Positions 1-12,042 of a DNA stretch of 64,000 nt are shown here, one piece after another. Location: contig NZ_CP132744.1 of the NCBI RefSeq assembly GCF_037477895.1, positions 1-64,000 on the forward strand, given 5' to 3'. How positions within the stretch are numbered: position 1 is the first letter of the stretch; each line of letters begins with the position of its first letter. Under the pieces are notes generated by a model. The model was not told the DNA's origin and did not search any database. It was given only the letters and a program-made list of their open reading frames with translations. Origin of the DNA: Mycetohabitans endofungorum (GTDB taxonomy: Bacteria > Pseudomonadota > Gammaproteobacteria > Burkholderiales > Burkholderiaceae). Position numbers and translations under genes: made by a program.

Positions 1-39
1 ATGCGGCCGATACGACGTCGCGACACCACAACAGACCAC

Positions 40-1593
40 ATGAACGATTTCTGGCAACACTGCTCGACACTGCTGGCACGTGAACTGACGCCTCAGCAGT
101 ACGTGACGTGGATCAAACCGCTCTCGCTGGTCGACTTCGACGCTGAAGCCAACACAGTGCGCATTGCCGCACCGAACCGCTTCAAGCTCGACTGGGTGAA
201 AAGCCAATTCTCCGGGCGCATCACTGACCTGGCGCGGGACTTTTGGCAGCATCCGGTGCACGTTCAGTTCGTCCTCGATCCGAAAGCCGGCATGAAGGCA
301 TCGCCGGCGCGGCGCGCCAGCGGCAGTCCGCTCGCCAACGCCGTGGACGCGGTCATTGCCGCGGCCTCGGGCACATCGGCCGCCGCGCTGGCCAATGGTT
401 CACCGCCTCACCCGACGATGGCTCAAGCGCTCAGCACGACCAGCGCCGCGACCGCGGACGGCAACGCGGAACTGGACTTGCCGAACCTGGACGCGAACGA
501 AGCCGCGGCGGCACGGCGCAACTTCCGCGCCGGGGCACCCGCGCCGTCGCCCGAGGCCGATTCCGCGTACGAGCGCTCCAAACTCAATCCGGTCCTCACG
601 TTCGAAAACTTCGTCACCGGCAAGGCGAACCAACTTGCGCGCGCCGCGGCGATCCAGGTCGCCGACAACCCCGGCGTATCGTACAACCCGCTGTTCCTGT
701 ACGGCGGCGTCGGGCTGGGCAAAACGCACTTGATCCACGCGATCGGCAACCAACTGCTGCAGGACAAGGCCAATGCGCGCATCCGCTACATCCATGCGGA
801 GCAGTACGTGTCCGATGTCGTCAAGGCGTACCAGCGCAAGGCGTTCGACGAGTTCAAGCGCTACTACCATTCGCTGGACCTGCTGTTGATCGACGACATC
901 CAGTTCTTCTCCGGCAAGTCGCGCACGCAGGAAGAATTCTTCTACGCGTTCGAGGCGCTGGTCGCGAACAAGGCGCAAGTGATCATCACCAGCGATACCT
1001 ACCCGAAGGAGATCTCCGGCATCGATGACCGATTGATCTCGCGCTTTGACTCCGGCCTGACGGTGGCGATCGAGCCGCCCGAGCTAGAGATGCGCGTCGC
1101 GATCTTAATGCGCAAGGCGCAGTCCGAGGGTGTCGTGCTGAACGAGGATGTCGCGTTCTTCGTCGCGAAACACCTGCGCTCGAACGTGCGCGAGCTTGAA
1201 GGCGCATTGCGCAAGATTCTCGCGTACTCGAAATTCCACGGACGCGAAATCACGATTGAGCTGACCAAGGAGGCGCTCAAGGATCTGTTGACGGTGCAGA
1301 ACCGCCAGATCTCGGTCGAGAACATCCAGAAGACCGTCGCCGACTTCTATAACATCAAGGTCGCCGACATGTACTCGAAGAAGCGCCCGGCCAACATTGC
1401 GCGGCCGCGCCAGATCGCCATGTACCTGGCCAAGGAACTCACGCAGAAGAGCCTGCCTGAAATCGGCGAACTGTTTGGCGGTCGCGACCATACCACCGTG
1501 CTGCACGCGGTGCGCAAGATCTCCGACGAGCGCGGCAAGGATGCGCAGTTAAACCACGAGTTGCACGTACTCGAGCAAACCCTCAAGGGATAA
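40..1593 (+). CDS. dnaA: Chromosomal replication initiator protein DnaA
   Basis: DnaA binds DnaA boxes at the origin, melts the duplex and helps load the DnaB helicase. The product is 517 residues. An in-frame ATG exists at position 1, but the codon at 40 gives the family N-terminus (MNDFWQHC...) and is the likelier start. Domain I covers roughly residues 1-85. A variable Ala/Pro-rich linker follows to about 180, then the AAA+ core with Walker [11 protein letters not shown] near residue 222 and Walker [11 protein letters not shown] near 281. The C-terminal DNA-binding domain contains [15 protein letters not shown] near 480. It is followed by dnaN and gyrB, the classic origin order. The sequence fits Burkholderiaceae. 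No DnaA box cluster is visible downstream, so the origin itself is probably just upstream of the window. Confidence 0.97.
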   Translation: MNDFWQHCSTLLARELTPQQYVTWIKPLSLVDFDAEANTVRIAAPNRFKLDWVKSQFSGRITDLARDFWQHPVHVQFVLDPKAGMKASPARRASGSPLANAVDAVIAAASGTSAAALANGSPPHPTMAQALSTTSAATADGNAELDLPNLDANEAAAARRNFRAGAPAPSPEADSAYERSKLNPVLTFENFVTGKANQLARAAAIQVADNPGVSYNPLFLYGGVGLGKTHLIHAIGNQLLQDKANARIRYIHAEQYVSDVVKAYQRKAFDEFKRYYHSLDLLLIDDIQFFSGKSRTQEEFFYAFEALVANKAQVIITSDTYPKEISGIDDRLISRFDSGLTVAIEPPELEMRVAILMRKAQSEGVVLNEDVAFFVAKHLRSNVRELEGALRKILAYSKFHGREITIELTKEALKDLLTVQNRQISVENIQKTVADFYNIKVADMYSKKRPANIARPRQIAMYLAKELTQKSLPEIGELFGGRDHTTVLHAVRKISDERGKDAQLNHELHVLEQTLKG

Positions 1594-1984
1594 GGAATAA
1601 CTGCCGCGGCGATCCGTGCCAGCGGCCCACGATGCGCCACGGTGCCGCGTCGCGGTGCCGGCCACCGTCGGTCTCACCCGCCATGTGTCGCCGGCGGCGC
1701 CCTACCGGGGTGCCGTACAGCAGGACCCCTACACCGCCACAGGCACCGCCTGGAAAACTGCATGATCACCCCCTATGAATCGGGCAAATCTGAGCGTTTT
1801 TCAGGCACAATACGGGTTTATGGCCGGCGGGCCGACAGCCGGGCGCAACGCCTTGTTCAAACGCCTGTTTGATCGACCGCTACATGCCCTGCGGTGCGGG
1901 GCACGGGGGCCGCCCCGCACCAGGCGTTGCGCACGGCAATGGCGAGGTGGGGCGGATGAGCCGTCATATCAACGAAGGAATTCT
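1594..1984. other. dnaA-dnaN intergenic region
   Basis: About 390 bases separate dnaA and dnaN. The reading frames here do not resemble known proteins and I see no convincing DnaA box. The dnaN promoter probably lies here. The only firm signal is the GAAGGA ribosome-binding site just upstream of the ATG at 1985. Confidence 0.5.
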
Positions 1985-3091
1985 ATGCAATTGGTCAAGA
2001 CCGAACGAGACACCCTGCTGCGTCCGTTGCAGACGGTCAGTGGTATTGTCGAACGCCGCCATACGCTGCCAATCCTCGCCAATCTGCTGATCTCCAAAAA
2101 CGGCCCGGACGTGTCGTTTCTGTCCACCGACCTCGAATTGCAGATCACCACGCGTGCCGACTTCGGCATCGGCAACGAGCAGGTGGCCACGACGGTGGCT
2201 GCGCGCAAGCTCGTCGACATCCTGCGCGCGATGCCGATCGGCGACGTCACGCTGACGTTGTCCGACAAACGGCTGACCGTTCAGTCCGGTAAGAGCCGGT
2301 TCGCACTGCAAACGCTGGCGGCCGACGAGTTCCCGACGCTGGCGCAGGCAAAGGACTTTAGCGCGAGCCTGTCGGTGCCACAAAAGACGTTCAAGCAATT
2401 GCTCGGGATGGTCCACTTCGCGATGGCGCAGCAGGACATCCGCTATTATTTAAACGGCATGCTGCTGGTGGTCGACGGTGATCAGTTGATGGCCGTGGCA
2501 ACCGACGGCCACCGCCTCGCGTTCTCGTCGATGAAGACGGACGGCGCATTCGCGCGCCAGGAAGTGATCATCCCGCGTAAGACGATCCTCGAGCTACAGC
2601 GGCTGCTGGAAGACATCGACGACCCGCTAAAGATCGACATCGCGTCCACACAGGTGAAATTCACGTTCGGCCAGGTGGAATTGGTGTCCAAACTCGTCGA
2701 GGGCAAGTTCCCGGACTTTCAGCGCGTGATCCCGAAGGGCTACAAGAACACGTTCATGATCGGTCGTGACGAATTGCAGCATTCGTTGCAACGGGCGGCG
2801 ATCCTGACGTCGGACAAGTTCAAGGGCGTGCGGTGCATCGTCGCGCCTGGCCAGCTGAAAATCATGTCGACCAATGCCGATCAGGAAGAAGCGCAGGAAG
2901 AGCTAGAAATCGCATACCAAGGCGATACGCTGGACGTGGGCTTCAACGTCACGTATTTGCTGGACGTGCTTGCGAACCTGAAAGTCGACATGATCCAGGT
3001 CGCGTTGGGTAGCGATGCGACATCGAGCTCGTTGATTACGATCCCCGAGAATGAACAATTCAAATACGTGGTGATGCCAATGCGGATATGA
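1985..3091 (+). CDS. dnaN: DNA polymerase III beta subunit (sliding clamp)
   Basis: This is the ring-shaped processivity clamp that tethers DNA polymerase III and other repair and replication proteins to DNA. It has 368 residues, the usual bacterial length, with three clamp folds. The start is the ATG at 1985, preceded by GAAGGA and giving the family N-terminus MQLVKTERDTLLRPLQTV. A longer frame from 1775 has no family similarity and is discarded. The C-terminus ends in the typical clamp motif YVVMPMRI, part of the client-peptide binding cleft. A strong hairpin terminator follows before gyrB. Confidence 0.97.
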   Translation: MQLVKTERDTLLRPLQTVSGIVERRHTLPILANLLISKNGPDVSFLSTDLELQITTRADFGIGNEQVATTVAARKLVDILRAMPIGDVTLTLSDKRLTVQSGKSRFALQTLAADEFPTLAQAKDFSASLSVPQKTFKQLLGMVHFAMAQQDIRYYLNGMLLVVDGDQLMAVATDGHRLAFSSMKTDGAFARQEVIIPRKTILELQRLLEDIDDPLKIDIASTQVKFTFGQVELVSKLVEGKFPDFQRVIPKGYKNTFMIGRDELQHSLQRAAILTSDKFKGVRCIVAPGQLKIMSTNADQEEAQEELEIAYQGDTLDVGFNVTYLLDVLANLKVDMIQVALGSDATSSSLITIPENEQFKYVVMPMRI

Positions 3092-3113
3092 CCCGCAGAT
3101 TAGAGCGATGACC

Positions 3114-5674
<2,561 letters not shown>

Positions 5675-5721
5675 GGCCTGCTGTAGATCTGTTTGCGCCG
5701 CGCGTCGGCCAACGACAAGAG

Positions 5722-5799
5722 TATGAGCCGGAACAACCGCGTGCCGCCGGACGACACCAGGCGGTCGGATCGACCGACAACGAGTACCCGCCGTTTGCT
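5722..5799 (-). pseudogene. hipA remnant next to gyrB
   Basis: On the minus strand this 78-base stretch reads KRRVLVVGRSDRLVSSGGTR followed by LFRLI. It closely matches KRRVLVVERFDRVVSSDGTR plus LFRLI of the intact hipA at 55926-57275 (plus-strand positions about 56496-56574), and the bases are also nearly identical. No other part of hipA is found here. It is a leftover of a HipA toxin gene, either a lost second hipBA copy or a fragment carried in by recombination. Confidence 0.75.
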
Positions 5800-5836
5800 T
5801 AGTTCGATATCGGCCCGGCAACCTTGAAGGCGAACT

Positions 5837-6763
5837 TCACTGGCCGTGCGGTTCGGATGGGTGAGCGACATCCACGCCATCCGGCACAGCCTTCATTCGG
5901 CTCTTAAAACGCGAAGATTTGGACTTTGGTGATCCAGGCTGCACTGCCTGGCCCTCCTCCTTGCCGTCACCTTTACTGGATGGATACAGCTGCTTTCTCA
6001 GACGCAGGGCTTCTTTTGCTGCACGCGCAGCCAAGATATTGCTCAGGGCTACGACGACGGCAACCAGGACGACAGCAATTGCGACCCATGCTTGCTCTTT
6101 CAGGGTTTGTTTGACCAGCGCTTTCAAACTATCGTCTTTCAGAGCATTGCAAATTGCGTCGATCTCGGAGGCATTGAAGCCGGTCAATTGCGCGAGGCCA
6201 GCTTTGTCGGCCACGCATTTTGCCGAATCGAAGGACCAACCTCCCAGCGGTGCCTTGACCGTGACAGCGTCGGTCTTGAACAACACTTTGGACGTACGCG
6301 TTTGAAGGTAAGCGTCGCCCGACCCGACGAGTTGACTGATCCCGGATATTGGGAACAGTGCCAAGCAAGCCCACGCTAAATGGATCAAAACATAGTGCCT
6401 GGGTGGCTGGCGCACCATCTCGTGCGAAGTGGTATCAATCCAAAAGCGCATTTTTTGAAGCCGAGACATGCTGATTTCATGTGTTCTTCTCCATTTGTCG
6501 AGCCTGTGGATTGCAGCCATAGTCTCTACCTTCAACCGGTAGGTATATTTAAATTTTTCAATGTCGCGGCTTTCAAGCAAGAGCGCTTTCAGTACTGGGT
6601 CATGCACGTCGGCCTTGCCGGCAACCAGCCGCCAGAGCCGGTCCAGCACGATGTGAATTGAGCCGGCACGCCACCAAAATAAGCCGACCATAATCAGCCC
6701 GCCGAAGATGATAGATAGTGGTGAAAGGGCTGGACTTTGGACAAATGTTGAAAGGGATTCCAC
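5837..6763 (-). CDS. Uncharacterised three-helix membrane protein
   Basis: I do not recognise a function for this 308-residue protein; it may belong to the DUF6216 group, but that is a weak recollection. It has a GTG start at 6763. Three hydrophobic segments are visible: near residues 16-31 (LSIIFGGLIMVGLFWW), 122-142 (HYVLIHLAWACLALFPISGI) and 225-250 (AWVAIAVVLVAVVVALSNIL). The stretch between the last two is polar and may be extracytoplasmic. The C-terminal 60 residues are charged and Pro/Ser/Lys-rich, probably a cytoplasmic tail. It stands alone between gyrB and a divergent antitoxin gene. Confidence 0.7.
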   Translation of the reverse strand: MESLSTFVQSPALSPLSIIFGGLIMVGLFWWRAGSIHIVLDRLWRLVAGKADVHDPVLKALLLESRDIEKFKYTYRLKVETMAAIHRLDKWRRTHEISMSRLQKMRFWIDTTSHEMVRQPPRHYVLIHLAWACLALFPISGISQLVGSGDAYLQTRTSKVLFKTDAVTVKAPLGGWSFDSAKCVADKAGLAQLTGFNASEIDAICNALKDDSLKALVKQTLKEQAWVAIAVVLVAVVVALSNILAARAAKEALRLRKQLYPSSKGDGKEEGQAVQPGSPKSKSSRFKSRMKAVPDGVDVAHPSEPHGQ

Positions 6764-6892
6764 GTTGTCGATTCCTGGATGCTTTGATGGGTCTAGCGAA
6801 CGGCGATGAGGACAGGAACCTGCACATGCAAGCGCCTAATCCGCGGGATGTCATGACGTTTAGGCAATGAACGAGGTACGCATTCCAGATAG

Positions 6893-6913
6893 ATGGGCCA
6901 TAATGTAGCCCAT
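6893..6913 (+). promoter_or_regulatory. Probable operator/promoter of the RelB-type antitoxin
   Basis: The inverted repeat ATGGGC-N9-GCCCAT lies 18 bases upstream of the antitoxin start. Its spacer contains CATAAT, which resembles a -10 element. Antitoxins of the RelB/DinJ family usually repress their own promoter through such palindromes, so autoregulation is a reasonable inference. Confidence 0.5.
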
Positions 6914-6931
6914 AGGCTAGAAAACCCCACC

Positions 6932-7195
6932 ATGTCTGCAAACGCGGTTGTTCCCGCCCGCATCGACAAGCGTATCAAAGAAGAGGCATCGATCATACTG
7001 GCGGCGACGGGCCTTACGGTATCCGACGCTTTCCGCATCATGCTGACCCGCGTCGCCCACGAAAAAACCCTTCCATTTGAGCCGCTGGTGCCGAATGAAA
7101 CGACTATCGCGGCTATGCGTGAGGCACGTGCAGGTAACCTCAAGCGCTTCAATAGTGTTGAGGCGCTAATGGGAGACATGCATGCGCAGGATTAA
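6932..7195 (+). CDS. RelB/DinJ-family antitoxin (orphan)
   Basis: This 87-residue protein starts at 6932 (MSANAVVPARIDKRIKEEAS). The N-terminal half has the ribbon-helix-helix pattern of RelB/DinJ antitoxins (ARIDKRIKEEAS...LTVSDAFRIMLTRVA), which dimerises and binds the operator. The C-terminal part would wrap the RelE/YafQ-type toxin. A toxin start overlaps its end at 7182 but is destroyed after nine codons, so the antitoxin has no partner here. It may persist as an anti-addiction protein or as a regulator. Confidence 0.85.
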   Translation: MSANAVVPARIDKRIKEEASIILAATGLTVSDAFRIMLTRVAHEKTLPFEPLVPNETTIAAMREARAGNLKRFNSVEALMGDMHAQD

Positions 7196-7211
7196 GGTAA
7201 GCTTTCAGTAG
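7182..7211 (+). pseudogene. Truncated RelE/YafQ-type toxin start
   Basis: An ATG overlapping the end of the antitoxin gene opens MRRIKVSFQ and stops at once. YafQ/RelE toxins paired with DinJ-type antitoxins commonly begin with a similar basic MRxIK sequence at an overlapping start. I infer that the toxin body was lost by deletion. The following 220 bases hold no toxin-like frame. Confidence 0.5.
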
Positions 7212-7431
7212 ACGACATGGTTTAATCTGGGTGGTCTGCCATACGTCAGTGCGTTGAGGCGAAGAGCCGTCACGGCAACAGGGCCTAGTAATCGTCGGCA
7301 GTGTTTGCCAGTGGTAGAGGCCTGAACAGCGCGATGAGATAGCCATACGATTCGACGCGATTTGCCTTTCAGGTTTCGATCAGCGAATACAGTAGACTAA
7401 CCCAACAAATATTTCACCAGTTAAGTTTTAA

Positions 7432-8532
7432 TTATGCATTGTTGGCGTTAGTTAATTTACGATTTTCATCATCAACCAATTGTCTATATAAACGCGTATC
7501 AGATCTATCATCCTTTCCCGCGTAATCCATCGAAATAATGCCCGGACTGACACCTCGCAAAACAAGGTGACGAACAAAATTGGTAACCTGCTCTTTTTGA
7601 TCCGCAGCCAGATTTTTAACGCTAAATAATTTCATTAAACCAAGGAAATAATTAAAATCCTTTGAAATAGGATTAGCCCTCATTGGCATATTTGTTTGTA
7701 TAATGTTGAATTTATTTTCCCTGTCGCCTCTACGATCACCATGAAAATTTAGAATATGAGATCCCGTTCCTGAGCCACTGGCCTGATCGGCCCATTTTGT
7801 ATTGGTATTTTTATCATAGTCCCAGAAATATTTCTTTAAAGACCCCTCCATAATACTACCCTCCGCATTTTTGACTAGCAGCAAAATATTTCTGTTTTGG
7901 CCAATCGTATTATCAATGGTCAAACTCCCAAGAGGCTTTTCTGAACCTGATGCGTTATTTTGAATAATACGTTGCTCGAAATCTGATAATTGACGAATGA
8001 AGTGCCTCGCATCTCTCTTTTTGAAATGCAACTTCATTATATATAAATTTCTTTCATCTCCGGCCGCATACCTAAGCAACTTTTTGACCTCTTCCAGTGC
8101 ATCCCCGCCTGTCGAGCTAAAGTTATGAAAAAATCGGTAAATATTGCTTTTATCACGTTCTACTCGCAAATCAAAATAGTGGATACCCGCTTCAGCTTGT
8201 CCCACCAAATCCAGGGATTGACACTTAAAAGGGCCCGGAAATGTTTTTCCCAACGCAAAGCCGCCTTGCGCTTTTTCTTTACTAAACAAATAGGTGCCTG
8301 CATCGTGTGAACCCAGCATGTTGAGCTGGGTTAACCGTGTTTGAGGCGGTAGGTCTGCGTGATCTAAGGGTGGCAGATTCTCGGGTAGTCGATCCGGATT
8401 TTCCGGGTCCAGGTTACGCCGGCTGAGCGGCATAACTTGTAAGTCCATCGCGTCCTGGTCTGGCGTAGCAAGCTCACCTTGATTTCTCTTTTGTTTTTTG
8501 GATTGGATATCATACGAACTTGTCTTTGGCAT
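7432..8532 (-). CDS. PI-PLC X-domain-like phosphodiesterase, candidate injected effector
   Basis: This 366-residue protein resembles bacterial phosphatidylinositol-specific phospholipase C. The catalytic pattern is visible: LNMLGSHDAGTY places a His at residue 76 and an Asp at 77, IHYFDLRV gives Asp121 and Arg123, and YRFFHNF gives the second His at 136. These match the His/Asp/Arg/His set of the Bacillus enzymes. ISMDY near the C-terminus may supply a further acidic residue. The start at 8532 has an AGGTG site; the longer frame from 8544 does not. There is no signal peptide. The first 60 residues are polar and apparently disordered, as in eCIS payload leaders. Its base composition is AT-rich compared with its neighbours. 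It lies directly downstream of the eCIS terminal gene on the same strand, the usual cargo position. Substrate and packaging are inference. Confidence 0.75.
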   Translation of the reverse strand: MPKTSSYDIQSKKQKRNQGELATPDQDAMDLQVMPLSRRNLDPENPDRLPENLPPLDHADLPPQTRLTQLNMLGSHDAGTYLFSKEKAQGGFALGKTFPGPFKCQSLDLVGQAEAGIHYFDLRVERDKSNIYRFFHNFSSTGGDALEEVKKLLRYAAGDERNLYIMKLHFKKRDARHFIRQLSDFEQRIIQNNASGSEKPLGSLTIDNTIGQNRNILLLVKNAEGSIMEGSLKKYFWDYDKNTNTKWADQASGSGTGSHILNFHGDRRGDRENKFNIIQTNMPMRANPISKDFNYFLGLMKLFSVKNLAADQKEQVTNFVRHLVLRGVSPGIISMDYAGKDDRSDTRLYRQLVDDENRKLTNANNA

Positions 8533-8864
8533 TGTGCACCTCATGAATAGCTGTATTTATTCATAACTTTAATGTGCCAATGATCACCCGTTTCAGACTC
8601 GAACTTTTGATGACGTTGGCCCGCTTGCACCAGTGCGTCAAGCTTAACGGCACCACATTATTTATAGGCAACCAATCAATGCTAGGTTTGCGTATTTAAC
8701 ACATCAAATTCAAAATCGTCTACGCGAGAATATCAGCTTGAATTGGCATATCATTGCGACATCTATGCTGCTGTCACAGCCAAGCCAATCCTCAATCCAC
8801 CATCAGCCTCTTTCCCATACTTAAAATTCATGGCACTGCGGACACGCAAGTCAGCTTTCATTCA
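8533..8864. other. Intergenic region between the DUF4255 gene and the PI-PLC-like gene
   Basis: About 330 AT-rich bases carry no credible gene on either strand. The gap suggests that the PI-PLC-like gene has its own promoter instead of depending wholly on eCIS read-through. No clear terminator hairpin was identified by eye. Confidence 0.4.
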
Positions 8865-9746
8865 TCAATCGGCATCGTGAGCGGGAGCGTTCACTACAGT
8901 CAAATCAGTAATCACCAATAGAGAATTAGGCAGATCCTCATCTATCTCATTCCAACGGTTGTTATACTCTTTAATCACTTCTTCTACTGCATTATTTGTC
9001 GCTTGGTCAAGTAGGCCGCTTACGTGAACCGCAGGCTGATCGGGCTCTTTGTACTCACATGTTATGGCCAAACGTGCGAGCTGTGCTCGTACCTCAGGCA
9101 TTGTGTTGACGTCGGACTTCTGCAGAACTTGTTTAACCAGCGCGCGCTTGAAGGGCAACGATTTATCATACTGTTCCCATTTTGACGATTCAAGTTCCGT
9201 ACTAAGCACGGGTGGCGCTTTTACAGGCTGGTCAGGAACTATTTTAATTGGTATCGTCACTTGAAAATTCAGACACAGGCGTGGCCGATCGCCCAACGAT
9301 TGCCAAAAATTCCCCAAACTCGATAAATGCTCCAATGGTGCGATCACCCGCGCAAATGACGGCAGACCTGCGTCACGAAGCAGCGTACCCAGCTCAGCAC
9401 TGAGCAGTGCATCGAGCACCGCATTCATTACTATCATCGGTTGACCGTCTGGCTTCATCCCCTCTTTCTTCGGTTGCTCCCAATACGTTACAAGATAACA
9501 ACAACGCACGTTGACTTGTCTAGCATCAAATGTCCCTGTCTTTGCACAATACTGACGTGATTGCCCTTGGCGTAGCTCAAGGTCTTCTTGAATGTCATAG
9601 AGGAACACGCAAACAGTTGGCATATCCGGTAGCAATGTTTTGTCCGGAATATCAAAACGAATATCGATTGGCACATCGCTGATCCGCGACAAGTATTTTT
9701 CCAATGAAAGTGCAATCGCTTTATTCAAAGTGATGATCGGCTGCAT
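8865..9746 (-). CDS. eCIS DUF4255 protein (Pvc16-like, tail terminator/cap)
   Basis: This 293-residue protein is of the DUF4255/Pvc16 N-terminal type and probably closes the distal end of the sheath-tube as cap or terminator. The start is placed at 9746 (MQPIITLNKAIALSLEKYLS), where the family pattern begins; the nine residues upstream are unlike the family. The N-terminal part shows the typical helix followed by the DMPTVCVFLYDIQEDLELRQ strand region. The second half is variable. It lies downstream of the AAA+ ATPase, the usual position of pvc16 in PVC/Afp loci. Confidence 0.85.
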   Translation of the reverse strand: MQPIITLNKAIALSLEKYLSRISDVPIDIRFDIPDKTLLPDMPTVCVFLYDIQEDLELRQGQSRQYCAKTGTFDARQVNVRCCYLVTYWEQPKKEGMKPDGQPMIVMNAVLDALLSAELGTLLRDAGLPSFARVIAPLEHLSSLGNFWQSLGDRPRLCLNFQVTIPIKIVPDQPVKAPPVLSTELESSKWEQYDKSLPFKRALVKQVLQKSDVNTMPEVRAQLARLAITCEYKEPDQPAVHVSGLLDQATNNAVEEVIKEYNNRWNEIDEDLPNSLLVITDLTVVNAPAHDAD

Positions 9747-9855
9747 ACTTTCTGACTCCTCGCCCCTATCCATGATTTAGTCTGCGATGACCGCATCCGT
9801 CATTTAAAGTTGACGTTTTCATCAGCCCCCGCCTTGCATTGGCAAAGGCCTTTAC

Positions 9856-12042
9856 TTAAAGCTGCGGCATAATCCTCCCCGTCTTGCTCAGCTCGCGGCG
9901 CACCGCGCGAGCGATATCAACCCAACTTACCGCTCGGTCCTCCTCGGCAGCAAGCCAGCTCGCCAGCAACGCCACGTTCCGGATGCCCGCTCCCGTTAAC
10001 TCCGTGGCCGCCGAGAACCGCGCAAAATCCACTTCCTGATCCACCGCCACCTGCTCCGGCCAGATCGCCCGCCACATGCGTTCACGCAATACGGCATTGG
10101 GTGTCTCGAAACGCGTAATAAACGTTAAGCGGCGTGTGAACGCATCATCCAAGTGCGCACGATTGTTCGTCGTCAGCACCACCAGCCCGGGGTACTGTTC
10201 CAGCCGTTGCAACAAGTACGACACTTCAATGTTCGCATGCCGGTCTTGCGCGTCCTTTACCTCACTGCGCTTGCCAAACAGCGCATCCGCCTCGTCGAAC
10301 AACAATACGCCCGTGTCCGCCACCGCTAGATCAAAGATCTGCGACAGATTCTTTTCTGTCTCGCCGACATACTTGTTGACTACCGTCGACAGGTCCACTC
10401 GGATCAAATCCAGCCCTAACTCCCCAGCGAGTACCTCTGCGGCCATCGACTTGCCCGTGCCCGATTCGCCATAGAACAATGCGCTGATGCCAGTGCCATA
10501 GCCTACTTTGCGAGCGAACCCGCGCGTCAGCACCGCGTCGCGCTGCCGGATGGCCGCGAGAATCTCGTGCAGCTGCTCACGTAGGTGCTCGTTCACGATC
10601 AGGTCGTCGAGGGTGCGCTGCGGCTGCATGCGCTGTGCGAGTTGCCCAAAGTGTTGCTGGCCCCGCACGCGCAGCGCTTGGCACAGGTCGGCTTCTGCAA
10701 GCGGCGCTTGCGCCCCACGCAGTGCCCGATAGCCTTGCGCCTCCTGCAGCGTTGAAGTCAAGGTGTCCGGATTCACCCGTGTGCGCTTAAGCAAGCCTGC
10801 CAGATCCCACCCATCACTGCTAGTCCCCAGGCCAGCTTGCAGCAACCGCACGTTATCCTCGTGCATGCGCGGCGGCATCGTCAGGCGCAGCTTCGGCAGG
10901 CTTGCGAACGCCTCTGCTGTTTCCTGCGTAGACAATAGGCACACGATGGGTTGACCATGCCGCGCCAGTCGTGGCTCCAGTGCCTCGAGGAGCGGTCTGT
11001 GCCGAGATAGGCCTTCGGTGACGTGCTGTAATACCAGTATGCCACCGTGCAAGCGCGCCTCACGCAGCGCCGCCAGTAGCAGCGGCCAGGCATCCGTCGC
11101 ATCGTCTGGCAACGCCCGCAGATTGACGATCAAAGTTGGGCGGCCTGCCTCGCTGGCTAGCTGCGCGATAAGTGCCTGGCTGCCATTGCCCCCTTGCAGC
11201 AGTAGTAACGGAGTGGGCATGGCGCGTGATCCGGTCCCGAAACAGAACGTCGCAATCTGCTCCGCGCACGCGGCCCACGCGCCATGACGCAGCGCCTCGC
11301 CAGCATGTGAGGTTGGATGCCATTGCGCGAGTTCCGTCAGTGCCATGGGTAGCGACATCGCGTCCGCCCCACTGAGATAGCGAAACACGGTCTCGTTCAC
11401 GCGCAGGTAGGCTGCATCGTCGCGCGCGCATGCGCGGCCATTGCGCTCGGCCGTATGCACAAGCTCATTAAGCAACAGGCTGCCTGCGCTCGAGTAAAGC
11501 TGGTGGCGGTGTGCGATACGCTCCACCGGCGTGGCGCTAAATAGCGTCAACGCCAGCTCCACGCCAGGCCAACTCGCGCCTTCATCACCTTGCAAATAAG
11601 CAATCAATGCGCGGTAGCGTGGCTCGAGGAGCGGCAATAAGCACAGCACCAGCACCTGGGTTTCAAAATGCGTCAGCCCGAATCGGTCGATAACGCTGGC
11701 GAGCCGGCCGTGCGGCACGGGTGCGCACAGCGTTGTCCACGGGGGAGCGTCGCCGCTCGCTGCACTCCAATGCGGCATGCCGCGCGGTTGCGTGCGTGTG
11801 GCTTCAAGCGCCTCCTGCGTGTGCAGCAACTCCGCTATGTTAAAGCGGTCGTCTTCGCGTTGGTGCTGCCACACCAGCAGGTGCTGCAGCGCCTGGTCGA
11901 CGTATTCGAGCCATGGCCCCAGCGCCTCGAACGCATGGGCCACGCCTGCATTCGCAGGCGGCGCATTGGCCCAATCAACCGTATCGGGTTGCCCAGCGCC
12001 CGATGCAAGGGCGTCTAACACGTCAGTCGAGAGAGTTTTCAT
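9856..12042 (-). CDS. eCIS AAA+ ATPase (Pvc15-like)
   Basis: This 728-residue protein has a long N-terminal region of unknown role and a C-terminal AAA+ module. Walker A (FYGESGTGKSMAAEVLAGEL) is near residue 527 and Walker B (GVLLFDEADALFGKR) near 580, followed by a sensor segment VVLTTNN. In PVC/Afp-like systems this ATPase is needed for particle assembly or cargo handling but is not part of the mature particle. The start at 12042 (MKTLSTDV) shares an ATGA with the stop of the tape-measure remnant upstream, showing that the gene was once translationally coupled to a different tape-measure gene. The frame can be extended to 12105, but that part overlaps the remnant in another frame and is unlikely. 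Confidence 0.92.
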   Translation of the reverse strand: MKTLSTDVLDALASGAGQPDTVDWANAPPANAGVAHAFEALGPWLEYVDQALQHLLVWQHQREDDRFNIAELLHTQEALEATRTQPRGMPHWSAASGDAPPWTTLCAPVPHGRLASVIDRFGLTHFETQVLVLCLLPLLEPRYRALIAYLQGDEGASWPGVELALTLFSATPVERIAHRHQLYSSAGSLLLNELVHTAERNGRACARDDAAYLRVNETVFRYLSGADAMSLPMALTELAQWHPTSHAGEALRHGAWAACAEQIATFCFGTGSRAMPTPLLLLQGGNGSQALIAQLASEAGRPTLIVNLRALPDDATDAWPLLLAALREARLHGGILVLQHVTEGLSRHRPLLEALEPRLARHGQPIVCLLSTQETAEAFASLPKLRLTMPPRMHEDNVRLLQAGLGTSSDGWDLAGLLKRTRVNPDTLTSTLQEAQGYRALRGAQAPLAEADLCQALRVRGQQHFGQLAQRMQPQRTLDDLIVNEHLREQLHEILAAIRQRDAVLTRGFARKVGYGTGISALFYGESGTGKSMAAEVLAGELGLDLIRVDLSTVVNKYVGETEKNLSQIFDLAVADTGVLLFDEADALFGKRSEVKDAQDRHANIEVSYLLQRLEQYPGLVVLTTNNRAHLDDAFTRRLTFITRFETPNAVLRERMWRAIWPEQVAVDQEVDFARFSAATELTGAGIRNVALLASWLAAEEDRAVSWVDIARAVRRELSKTGRIMPQL

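Noticed and set aside
243..1506. Long open frames on both strands within dnaA
   Set aside because: They are shadows produced by high-GC codon use; dnaA fills the region with full family similarity.
1775..1984. N-terminal extension of DnaN by 70 residues
   Set aside because: The extension has no clamp similarity and the 1985 start has a proper ribosome-binding site and the family N-terminus.
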